Source: Oscillospiraceae bacterium (lineage in GTDB: Bacteria; Bacillota; Clostridia; Oscillospirales; Acutalibacteraceae). Taken from it: DNA of 64,000 nucleotides. The stretch lies in contig SVQA01000008.1 in assembly GCA_015065545.1 (NCBI GenBank), forward strand, positions 1-64,000, in the 5' to 3' direction. The notes under the pieces are model-generated. The model saw only the letters and a program-made list of their open reading frames with translations, did not search any database and was not told the DNA's origin. Positions 44,986 through 52,928 of this stretch are shown here, in pieces; position 1 is the first letter of the stretch, and each line of letters starts with the position of its first letter. A program made the position numbers and the translations under genes.

Positions 44986-46695
44986 TTATTTATTCTGTTT
45001 TGAGTCCAGCTTTTCTTTAATTATCTCATAGGTTACACCGTATTTCAGGGCTATGTCCTTTGCATAGCTGATGCCCTGAGGCGGAGCAATAAATATTTTA
45101 AAGGAGCGGTTGCCGTTTTCGACTCCCGTTACCATACTCTCAATTTTACTGTCGCCCTCAGTTTTTTCGTTAACCTCGTCAAGATTTCGTGCCAAGTCGT
45201 GCATGTGGGTGTTGAACACAGAGCGTACTCCCAAGTAACGCATAGCTTTTATAACATCCTTCGCAATATACATACCCTCGGAAACGTTGGTGGTTGCAAA
45301 GCTTTCGTTTAAAAGAAGCAGACTGTACCTTGTGGCACTCTCAAAGATTTCAGAAAGACGTTTGCTTTCTTCTCCGAGTCTGCCCAAATCCACAGTGTCG
45401 TTTTCATCAGCAGGGAAATGGGTAAATATATTGTCACAGGGGCTGAAGGTCATAGAGGTTGCAGGCACGTAGATGCCCGATTGTGCCAAGAGAAAGGCAA
45501 GTCCCACCGCCTGTGTTATGGTGGTTTTACCGCCTCGGTTGGGTCCTGTAAGGATGTAAATTCTGCCGTTGTCGTCAAAGGCAAAATTATTTCGCACAAT
45601 TTCACTGTTATCACCCTCTACAGCACGGATGGCAAGCTTCAAATTATATAAATCCTTGGCATCGCAAAAACGCTTTTCTTTATCGGTTGCCTGTGCCTTG
45701 CAAAGAGGCAAACCCTTTGCTTTTATCTTATCACAAAGCTCTGCAAAGCGAATGTAGAATACAATCTCGGGCATAAGGGCAATAAAGGCATAGCCGCTGA
45801 CACCTACATATTTGTTGAGCATAGATTTAAGATTGTTGACTGTACGTTTGAGAATATCGGTAACAACCTTTTTTAGTGCATCGGACATAGGGTCTGCACC
45901 TGTAAGTCCCGAGTATTCAATCCGATTTACATCCCTCTGTGCACCTGTTACCACTTTGCCTAAAACGAGGTTTGAGGTTGAGGGATTGGCAGGATGAAAG
46001 GTTGTAAAGCCAGATACATCCACACCCTCGTGAAGCTCCTCTTGCTTTGAAGCAAGCTTAATAACCTTTTTGAGAAGTCCGCTGTCGGTAAAGTGTTTGT
46101 CGTTAATAGAAATTACTCCCACGGAATTAGGGCGAAGCATATCGTCAAGATTTACACCCAGAGTAATGCTTTTAACCTTGCGGATGTTTAAGAGGGTTTC
46201 TTCAATATCGCTTTTGAGTGTAGGAAAGTTGCTGTCGTTGTATATTTGTATTGTTCTGTCACGCAGAGTTTTAAGACCTTCGGACTCTATGCTGATACTT
46301 TCCAGGGTGTTTTTTATGTCTGTAATACAATCAACATAGCTGTCTATTTCACGCAGACGGTTTACAAGCTGCCAGAGCGAAGAAGCTTCGCTGTCCTTTT
46401 GGAATCTCTCGATTTCACGCAGGTCTTTAAGCTTTGTAAGGATAGCTGTCATACTCTCTCTGAGTTTTGGAAATTTCAAGAAATCCTCAAAAACGTTACA
46501 GCGGTAGTTTACTGCCTCTGTACTGTCAGGAATATTTACAAGAACATCGCGTATAATATTGCGTTCAAAAGGATCTGCGGTCAGAGCATTGCATATAAAA
46601 TCTACAGACAGGTCATTCTGTGCTTCTGCGGTCAGGGTGTGATAGGCACAGGAAATATTGTTTGGATGTAAAAGGCTGAAATCTTCACGATTCAT
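44986..46695 (-). CDS. MutS-family ATPase lacking the mismatch-recognition domain
   Basis: The 569-residue protein has the MutS core (lever/clamp-like helices, then ATPase) but lacks the N-terminal mismatch-binding domain and the Smr end of MutS2. Walker A is LTGPNRGGKTT near residue 385, and Walker B/signature shows LLLNESFATTNVSEG, in place of the usual D-E-x-G-R-G-T. The ATPase is probably intact. Standalone MutS-like ATPases of this size occur widely in Clostridia with no settled role; recombination or repair is likely. It is a single gene divergent from the DUF896 gene. Confidence 0.88.
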   Translation of the reverse strand: MNREDFSLLHPNNISCAYHTLTAEAQNDLSVDFICNALTADPFERNIIRDVLVNIPDSTEAVNYRCNVFEDFLKFPKLRESMTAILTKLKDLREIERFQKDSEASSLWQLVNRLREIDSYVDCITDIKNTLESISIESEGLKTLRDRTIQIYNDSNFPTLKSDIEETLLNIRKVKSITLGVNLDDMLRPNSVGVISINDKHFTDSGLLKKVIKLASKQEELHEGVDVSGFTTFHPANPSTSNLVLGKVVTGAQRDVNRIEYSGLTGADPMSDALKKVVTDILKRTVNNLKSMLNKYVGVSGYAFIALMPEIVFYIRFAELCDKIKAKGLPLCKAQATDKEKRFCDAKDLYNLKLAIRAVEGDNSEIVRNNFAFDDNGRIYILTGPNRGGKTTITQAVGLAFLLAQSGIYVPATSMTFSPCDNIFTHFPADENDTVDLGRLGEESKRLSEIFESATRYSLLLLNESFATTNVSEGMYIAKDVIKAMRYLGVRSVFNTHMHDLARNLDEVNEKTEGDSKIESMVTGVENGNRSFKIFIAPPQGISYAKDIALKYGVTYEIIKEKLDSKQNK

Positions 46696-46784
46696 TTTGT
46701 ATCACACTTTCTATAATAAAAATAGAATAATCATAGTTTAATAATAGCACAGAGGTTTTGTCGTTTCAACATAAAAAGTGCCTC

Positions 46785-46812
46785 TTGAAAAGTTTTTCGA
46801 TTTGTGTATTAT
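46785..46812 (+). promoter_or_regulatory. Promoter of the DUF896 gene
   Basis: TTGAAA, 16-nt spacer, TATTAT. Confidence 0.5.
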
Positions 46813-46830
46813 ATTATTGAGGTGACATAA

Positions 46831-47049
46831 ATGGAGAAAGATATTCTTACCCGTATAAACGAACTTGCAAAGAAAAAGAAAACAGTAGGTCTTACAGATG
46901 CAGAAGCCACAGAGCAGAAGGAACTTTATAAGATTTATCTTGGTGATATCCGTACTCAGTTTGCAAGTACTCTTGATAACGTAAGCGTTAAGGATAAAGA
47001 CGGCAAGGTTGTACCCTTTAAAGAGGTTTACGCTAAAAAGAATAAATGA
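46831..47049 (+). CDS. DUF896 (YnzC-like) small protein
   Basis: The 72-residue protein reads ITRINELAKKKKTVGLTDAEATEQ, the clear signature of the DUF896/YnzC family (helical hairpin, SOS-linked in Bacillus). It is cytosolic and of unsettled function. Length is typical. It ends at its own terminator and stands alone. Confidence 0.93.
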   Translation: MEKDILTRINELAKKKKTVGLTDAEATEQKELYKIYLGDIRTQFASTLDNVSVKDKDGKVVPFKEVYAKKNK

Positions 47050-47058
47050 TTTGGGTTT

Positions 47059-47087
47059 GAGCTGACGGATTAAGTCGGCTCTTTTTG
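47059..47087 (+). terminator. Terminator of the DUF896 gene
   Basis: An 8-bp stem (47059-47066 with 47074-47081, one wobble) is followed by five T. Confidence 0.75.
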
Positions 47088-47115
47088 CTTTCCAATAAGG
47101 GTTTGGAAATATTTA

Positions 47116-47144
47116 TTGTGTTGTCAAAATTACCGTGATATAAT
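47116..47144 (+). promoter_or_regulatory. Promoter of the two-HTH regulator
   Basis: TTGTGT, 17-nt spacer, TATAAT. Confidence 0.5.
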
Positions 47145-47177
47145 CATAACAGAATATTTAGAGAGTGGGTGAGTCGG

Positions 47178-48371
47178 ATGAAATACGAATCGGTTAAAGC
47201 TGCAGCAGAGCGGTTGGGAGTAACTGTTCGTGCTGTGCAGAAATGGGCAGCGGAAGGCAAAATCCACGGTGCACAGAAGGCAGGCAGAGATTGGCTTATT
47301 CCTGCAGATTGTCCCGACCCGAGAGGTAAAGGATTAAACAACTCGTCGGCACCCAAGCAGGAGGGCTTTGTGTTCAGACAAGCCTTGCCTCTTCTTAGCG
47401 GTAAGTTTTTGCCGGGAAAAAGTCTTGAATATATAAACTCTCTTGAGGATGAAGACGACCGCAATATTGCGCTCGGTGAATATTACTATTATACCGGAAA
47501 TCCCGAAAAAGCGTCAGAAATTCTGGAGCCTTACCTTATAAGTGATGTTCCTGCATTAAAGTATTCAGCAGAGCTTTACTGTGTGTTTATAAATATTGCT
47601 TTGGGAAGAACTCATCTTGCAAAGTTTTCGTTGAGCAGACTTTACAAACAGCTTAAAGAAGGCTTTGATAATCCCAATCATCCAATAAAAGAGCACGCTA
47701 TCGGTGTATTGACTGCTCATGCGCTGAATGCATTGCTACATATTGATATCCACGAGGCACCGCCTCTTGAAGAGTATATGAGGTATCTCGGCGGCGGAAT
47801 GAAGTTATGGGGCTGCTATGTGTTGGCATACAGAGCTTATCAGGAGAAGAAATACGAGGTAGCCCTTGCGATTTCCAATATGGCATTGGCTTTAGTTCCC
47901 GAAGAGTTTCCCATTCCGGTTATCTATTGCCGACTTGTAGAGGTTATGGCTTTGCTGGGGCTTATGCGTGCAGGCGAGGCAAAAGAGCACTTTCTGAAGC
48001 TCTGGAATTATGTAGAGGCAGACGGCTTTTACGAGGTTGTCAGCGAGCATTATACAGAGCTTATGGGTATAGTTGATACTCTCTTTAAGAAGTCTGATGC
48101 AGAGAGTTACGCCAAAATTATGAAGGGCGTTAAAGTTTTCGGTATGAATTGGATAAAACTTCACAACGCCATTTCGCAACGAGAGGTTGCAGACAATCTT
48201 TCTTCAACAGAATTTACGGTAGCTATGCTCTACAACAGAGGTTGGTCGGCTCAGGAAATATCCTCTCACCTTGATATTTCAGAGAACACGGTAAGAAGCT
48301 ACATTAAAACAATTTATATTAAGCTGGGTATAAATGATAAAAAATCCCTTGCCCAGTATATGCTTAAATAA
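47178..48371 (+). CDS. Transcription regulator with MerR-like front and LuxR tail
   Basis: The 397-residue protein has two DNA-binding ends. The front is a MerR/excisionase-type helix-turn-helix (AERLGVTVRAVQKWAAEGKI). The last 55 residues form a LuxR-type one (QEISSHLDISENTVRSYIK). Between them lies a helical region like a tetratricopeptide array. The pairing is unusual for a single regulator. ATG at 47178 was picked; a GTG at 47169 is in frame. It lies 1.5 kb upstream of the pilin-like adhesin gene on the same strand and ends at its own terminator, so control of that gene is only a guess. Confidence 0.83.
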   Translation: MKYESVKAAAERLGVTVRAVQKWAAEGKIHGAQKAGRDWLIPADCPDPRGKGLNNSSAPKQEGFVFRQALPLLSGKFLPGKSLEYINSLEDEDDRNIALGEYYYYTGNPEKASEILEPYLISDVPALKYSAELYCVFINIALGRTHLAKFSLSRLYKQLKEGFDNPNHPIKEHAIGVLTAHALNALLHIDIHEAPPLEEYMRYLGGGMKLWGCYVLAYRAYQEKKYEVALAISNMALALVPEEFPIPVIYCRLVEVMALLGLMRAGEAKEHFLKLWNYVEADGFYEVVSEHYTELMGIVDTLFKKSDAESYAKIMKGVKVFGMNWIKLHNAISQREVADNLSSTEFTVAMLYNRGWSAQEISSHLDISENTVRSYIKTIYIKLGINDKKSLAQYMLK

Positions 48372-48383
48372 TACTGTAACTTG

Positions 48384-48419
48384 CGAGCTGTTCGTCAAAC
48401 GAACAGCTCGTTCGCTTTT
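48384..48419 (+). terminator. Terminator of the regulator gene
   Basis: An 11-bp perfect stem (48384-48394 with 48400-48410) with a 5-nt loop and a T-rich tail. Confidence 0.8.
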
Positions 48420-48482
48420 CACGAACGTAAAAATCCCCGTAAAATCTGGTTGTTTATGTAATAAGGGATAATGGGTTACCTA

Positions 48483-48520
48483 ATTTTAAAGTTCAATTTT
48501 GCTCAATTGAATTTTAAAAT
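48483..48520. repeat. AT-rich inverted repeat in the intergenic gap
   Basis: Sixteen positions (48483-48498 with 48505-48520, one G-U) form a hairpin with a 6-nt loop. It has no poly-T tail. It may be a regulator site before the adhesin unit. Confidence 0.35.
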
Positions 48521-48598
48521 AAAATTTATTCTGGTCTGCCGAATGCCTTTTTACAGAGGTATAATTGAACTGTAAAAGATAAAGAAAGGCGGTGCCTT

Positions 48599-48880
48599 AT
48601 GGATAAAACAAAGTGGCGTGAATATACATTAGACGGTGACTCTATAAGAGTCAAGTCGGAATTTGATAAGGATTCGGGGATTTGGATAGAAGAGTATGTG
48701 GATTTTGAGACTTCTCCCAGATACACTCCCTCAGGACACCCATGGAAGAGCGTAACTCATATAGGCTGTGAATATGCAGATCCGGTTTATAAAGACTGCG
48801 GAACTTGTCCTTGGCTTGTGAAAGAACAGGCGGGAGATTTGATAGGAATTTGCAGTCACGAAAATTTGAGGCTTACTTAA
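48599..48880 (+). CDS. Small Cys-containing hypothetical protein
   Basis: The 93-residue protein holds four Cys in its second half, in the arrangement GCEYADP, CGTCPW and GICSH, which could bind zinc or an iron-sulfur cluster. The front half is polar (DGDSIRVKSEFDKD). It has no signal peptide. AAAGGCGG precedes the ATG. It lies 34 nt before the pilin-like adhesin gene on the same strand and may be co-transcribed with it. I do not recognise a family. Confidence 0.6.
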   Translation: MDKTKWREYTLDGDSIRVKSEFDKDSGIWIEEYVDFETSPRYTPSGHPWKSVTHIGCEYADPVYKDCGTCPWLVKEQAGDLIGICSHENLRLT

Positions 48881-48914
48881 AACGGTTAAAATAAATGATG
48901 AAAGGACGATATAT

Positions 48915-51900
48915 ATGAAAAATACAACCAGCAGTTTTTCAAAAATAATGGCATCTATACTTGCCGTGCTGATGTTATTTGCTTCTGTGCCCGTTATGGC
49001 GGTGCAGGGACTTCAGACCGAGGATAATACTCAGCAGGTAGAGTATGTAGGCGGATGGAACCCTGAAAGCTATCCTACAGACGGTACACTTTACAAGGAT
49101 AGGGTAGCAGTCAGCAAGACCGTTGCACCTACTGAAAAAGAAAATTACTTTGATATTACCCTCAAGGTAGTTGCAAAACCCAGAGTTATCGACCAGTCGG
49201 TAGATGTAGTGCTTGTTATGGATAATTCCAATACCATGAATGCTACTCATCAGGGCTTGGGTGTGGGCAGTGCAGGATATAATGTTGCTAATGCTCGTCT
49301 TACCCACGCAAAGAATGCGGTAAAAACCTTCCTTGATATGTATGCTGTGGACGAGAACATCAGCGAAGACAGAGGTTTCGGCTTGGTTACCTTCAATTCC
49401 TATGCCAACACAGTCGTGCCCATTACAACTGTGAATACTCAGCAGAAGGCAACAGAGATAAAGAATGTTGTAAACGGAATTACTGCTCCTACAGGTAACA
49501 GAGAAAGATTTACAAATATTGAAGGTGGCTTGCAGCTTGCACACAATCTTTTGAAAAAATCTGATGCGGCATTTAAGTACATTATATTCATCACCGACGG
49601 ATTCCCCACAACCTACATCGAGAGCGGCAGAAACAGCACAACACAGATTGTTGGCTATGATACATATATGAAAGGCTCTTACAATGCGTCAAAAGTAGGC
49701 ACAGACGGCTACTTTGCAGACAGCATTACAAAGAAGCTTTGTTTATACGGTGTAAACTACTCGGACAAAGCTGCAGACAGAGCAGATGACGTAGCGGTTG
49801 CGGCTAAAAAAGCAGGTATCAATATTTTTTCCATCGGAATAGATGTAGGTGTGCAGAGTATTCCCGATTACCTGAATTCTGCAAGGAACACAGTCCACAC
49901 CACTGTAGACCGTACTTCGAACAGTTTTGTTATCGGCTCTACAACAGAGAGCTACAAAGCCTGGCTTCGAGATGATATTGCAGGCGGACCTATGATAGAA
50001 AGAGCAGAGGGCACAGAGGAAATCCACAGATACGCTTCCGGCAACAGTGCCACCGAACTTAACTTAGCTTTTACAAATATTCTCAATGATATAGAGCTTA
50101 TTCCTGCCGAGACAATGGAAGAGGCATACACAATTGACCCTATGAGCGAAAATGTGGAGTTTATGTATTTCTACAACCTTGAGGGCAACCCTGCTCATAA
50201 GGTTACTAATTCAAAGAACGGCAAAGATGTAGCTGTGTTCAGCGGTGATACTGAAACTATCAAATGGTGGCTCACCACCACACAGAATTGGTATATTGAT
50301 GACATAGGAAACTATGTGCTTTCTCTTACATACAGAGTAAGACTTAAGAATGAGGCTGAGGGCTTTGAATTTAACAAAGCTCTCGAAACAAACGATAAAA
50401 CCACATTCTATTTTAAAACCGTTGATTTCACCACAGGTGAAGCACTTTTTGGAGATAACAGTATAGATTACCTTATTCCTCAGGTTGAGGGCTATTTCAG
50501 TGACTTCTACTTTTTGAAGCAGGATTCGGTAACAGGGCATCCTCTTGAGGGAGCAGAGTTTACTCTTATGCACTACGGCGACAGCTGTAACGTGTGCGGA
50601 GGAGATGCTGTGATTTCCGATATGAAGGCAAAGAGTGATGCAAATGGTAAGGTTGCTTTTGAGAATATCCCATCCGGTCACGAATATGTGCTTATTGAAA
50701 CGAAGGCACCCGAGGGTTATCAGAGGGGTGCCTACCACGCTGTAAACATTACTTACGGCAAGACCTATCTTGACGGAGTGCTTGTAACCGAAGAGGCTCC
50801 TGCTGTTATAAAGAATCAGACTCTCGAGCCTGTAGAGGTTGTATTTACTGCGCATAAAACCCTTGAGGGAAGAGAGCTTAAGGCAGGGGAATTCAACTTC
50901 ATTCTGGATGGAGTGTTTGAACACGGAACCGTTTTCCACGAAAAAGCAACTAATAACGAAGAGGGCACCGTAGCCTTCCACGAAATCGTATTTGACGAGG
51001 TTGGAACATATACCTTCCATATCTACGAAGAAAAGGGAAAGGATACCGCCGTTGTCTATGACGAGAGAGTGTATGAAATAGAGGTTGTTGTAGCTTTGAG
51101 TGCTGACGGAAAACGTTACGAGGTAGAGACCTTTGTAGACGGAGTAAAAGCTGAGAATGTATATGCACCAAAGGCCGTGGAGTTTACAAACACCTTAAGG
51201 GCATCGGGTACAGCACAGCTTGAAGCTTTTAAGACAATGGATGGAGAGATACCCGAAGACGATGTTTATTACTTCAATCTCAAAGATAAAAACGAAGAAG
51301 TCCTCCAGACAAAAACTGCTGTCGGAGGTCAGGTAACTTTTGACGAAATAGAGTACACAAGCGAGGGCGTTTATACCTACACCATTACCGAACAGCATCC
51401 CGAAAGCGGAGTTATGACTGATGTGTTCTTTGACCACACGGTTTATACCGCAAAGGTTACTGTTACAGCACCAAAAGATGACGGAGCATTCGAAACTGAA
51501 GTTGCCTATTACAAAGGGGAAGAAAGAGTAGAGAAAGTTTTGTTTGAGAATAAAACAAGAACTCCCGCAACCCTTAAATTTAATGCGGTTAAGCTTCTTG
51601 ACGGTTTATTCCCCACAGCACATCAGTTTAAATTTTTGCTGACAGATGCAGAAGGTAATGTGATTGCACAGGTTCCCAATGCAGAAAGCGGTATTATTGA
51701 ATTTCCCGCTGTTACCTTTGACGAGGTTGGTTACTACACTTACATCGTAAAAGAGGTAAAGGGTGACGACGAGGGTATAATCTACGACAAAACCCTCTAC
51801 GAAATTCATATTAACGTAGAAGCTCACCACAATATGCAGGGCTATTATCTCGATGTTGTAATTGAAAAGCCCGTGCTTGGAGCAAATGTTATGGTGGCAG

Positions 51901-52676
51901 AGTTTTATGGCGATCATCTGGATTTAACAGCCGCAGGAGTTTTAGTTTTCGAGAACAGCACCCGTGAAAAAGCACAGATTGAGCTTACAGCAGAGAAGCT
52001 GTTCGACGGAGTTACTCCTGATGAGGAAAGCGTATTCACCTTTGAACTCAGAGATGAACAGGGCGAAGTTCTGCAAACTGTTAATAATGCAGGTTCTGAA
52101 ATTGTATTTGAAGCTCTGGAATTCACAAAGAGCGGTATTTATAAGTACACCATAACAGAAACAAAAGGCGAAGATGAGAATGTGGTTTATGATACCGCAG
52201 AGTATGCAGTGACAATAACTGTTACTGCAAGCGGTGACGAGGCATACGGTGCACAGGTTAGCATTGCAAAGGACGGCAAAGAGGTAGAGGAGATAATATT
52301 CTTTAATACCACTATCCCTGAGTCCAGTACACCTGAGCCCAGCACCCCTGAGCCCAGCACCCCTGAGCCCAGCACTCCTGAGCCCAGCACACCCGAACCC
52401 AGCACACCCGAACCCAGCACTCCCGAGCCTACAACTACAGACGGCTCCGATAATATCACCATACCCGTTGACCCCAATTTCACAGCTCCCGGAGTTGTTA
52501 TTCCTGAGCCTACGGATGTAACGGGAGCAACCGGTACAAATGCACCAAACGAGACCCCCGATGCACCTAAAACAGGCGAAAAGAGAAACGGACTTGTTTA
52601 TGCATTCATTACACTTGTGTGTATGGCGGGAACGGTAATTCTTGGAATCAGTAAAAAGAAAGAGTCCGAAGAATAA
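48915..52676 (+). CDS. Sortase-anchored VWA/pilin-like adhesin
   Basis: The 1253-residue surface protein has a signal peptide. A von Willebrand A domain at about 75-390 shows the metal site DNSNT (VLVMDNSNT). A SpaA/Cna-B-like domain (LKQDSVTGHPLEGAEFTLM, about 535) follows. Four tandem FctA/Spy0128-like domains follow at about 640, 762, 882 and 1018 (each with an FDEVGTYTF- or FTKSGIYKY-like end), which often carry isopeptide bonds. A Pro-Glu-Pro-Ser-Thr stalk and the sorting signal APKTGEKRNG, a hydrophobic helix and basic tail complete it. It resembles a pilus tip or adhesin. No sortase is in the window. Confidence 0.92.
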   Translation: MKNTTSSFSKIMASILAVLMLFASVPVMAVQGLQTEDNTQQVEYVGGWNPESYPTDGTLYKDRVAVSKTVAPTEKENYFDITLKVVAKPRVIDQSVDVVLVMDNSNTMNATHQGLGVGSAGYNVANARLTHAKNAVKTFLDMYAVDENISEDRGFGLVTFNSYANTVVPITTVNTQQKATEIKNVVNGITAPTGNRERFTNIEGGLQLAHNLLKKSDAAFKYIIFITDGFPTTYIESGRNSTTQIVGYDTYMKGSYNASKVGTDGYFADSITKKLCLYGVNYSDKAADRADDVAVAAKKAGINIFSIGIDVGVQSIPDYLNSARNTVHTTVDRTSNSFVIGSTTESYKAWLRDDIAGGPMIERAEGTEEIHRYASGNSATELNLAFTNILNDIELIPAETMEEAYTIDPMSENVEFMYFYNLEGNPAHKVTNSKNGKDVAVFSGDTETIKWWLTTTQNWYIDDIGNYVLSLTYRVRLKNEAEGFEFNKALETNDKTTFYFKTVDFTTGEALFGDNSIDYLIPQVEGYFSDFYFLKQDSVTGHPLEGAEFTLMHYGDSCNVCGGDAVISDMKAKSDANGKVAFENIPSGHEYVLIETKAPEGYQRGAYHAVNITYGKTYLDGVLVTEEAPAVIKNQTLEPVEVVFTAHKTLEGRELKAGEFNFILDGVFEHGTVFHEKATNNEEGTVAFHEIVFDEVGTYTFHIYEEKGKDTAVVYDERVYEIEVVVALSADGKRYEVETFVDGVKAENVYAPKAVEFTNTLRASGTAQLEAFKTMDGEIPEDDVYYFNLKDKNEEVLQTKTAVGGQVTFDEIEYTSEGVYTYTITEQHPESGVMTDVFFDHTVYTAKVTVTAPKDDGAFETEVAYYKGEERVEKVLFENKTRTPATLKFNAVKLLDGLFPTAHQFKFLLTDAEGNVIAQVPNAESGIIEFPAVTFDEVGYYTYIVKEVKGDDEGIIYDKTLYEIHINVEAHHNMQGYYLDVVIEKPVLGANVMVAEFYGDHLDLTAAGVLVFENSTREKAQIELTAEKLFDGVTPDEESVFTFELRDEQGEVLQTVNNAGSEIVFEALEFTKSGIYKYTITETKGEDENVVYDTAEYAVTITVTASGDEAYGAQVSIAKDGKEVEEIIFFNTTIPESSTPEPSTPEPSTPEPSTPEPSTPEPSTPEPSTPEPTTTDGSDNITIPVDPNFTAPGVVIPEPTDVTGATGTNAPNETPDAPKTGEKRNGLVYAFITLVCMAGTVILGISKKKESEE
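52317..52421 (+). repeat. Coding 15-bp tandem repeat (Pro-Glu-Pro-Ser-Thr)
   Basis: Seven full 15-bp units code for a PEPST stalk, followed by a partial copy. Copies differ slightly (CCTGAG versus CCCGAA). Such stalks lift the adhesin off the wall. Confidence 0.85.
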
Positions 52677-52701
52677 TTGAAAATATAGTGGAATAAGAGC
52701 G

Positions 52702-52738
52702 AAGGCGGTGTCTGTTTATTTCAGATACCGCCTTTTAA
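52702..52738 (+). terminator. Terminator of the adhesin gene
   Basis: A 13-bp stem (52702-52714 with 52722-52734, one wobble) with a T-rich tail. Confidence 0.8.
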
Positions 52739-52851
52739 TCGGTACAATAAACGGATTTAGTAGTTTCCAACAACTAAAAGAGAGGTTTGTTATGCACTTT
52801 TATCCGACGCAAAACACCTTGTATAATATTTATATAAAAATAATAAATCCC

Positions 52852-52880
52852 TTGAATATTGTAGTTGAATGTGCTACAAT
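52852..52880 (+). promoter_or_regulatory. Promoter of the dockerin glycoside hydrolase gene
   Basis: TTGAAT, 17-nt spacer, TACAAT, about 45 nt before the start codon. Confidence 0.6.
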
Positions 52881-52928
52881 TACTTTGGCATATTCTATGG
52901 CTAAAAATCAACGAAAGGAATTTTCAAC

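Noticed and set aside
52317..52421. Second tandem array
   Set aside because: It is an in-frame coding repeat for a Pro-rich stalk, not a CRISPR.
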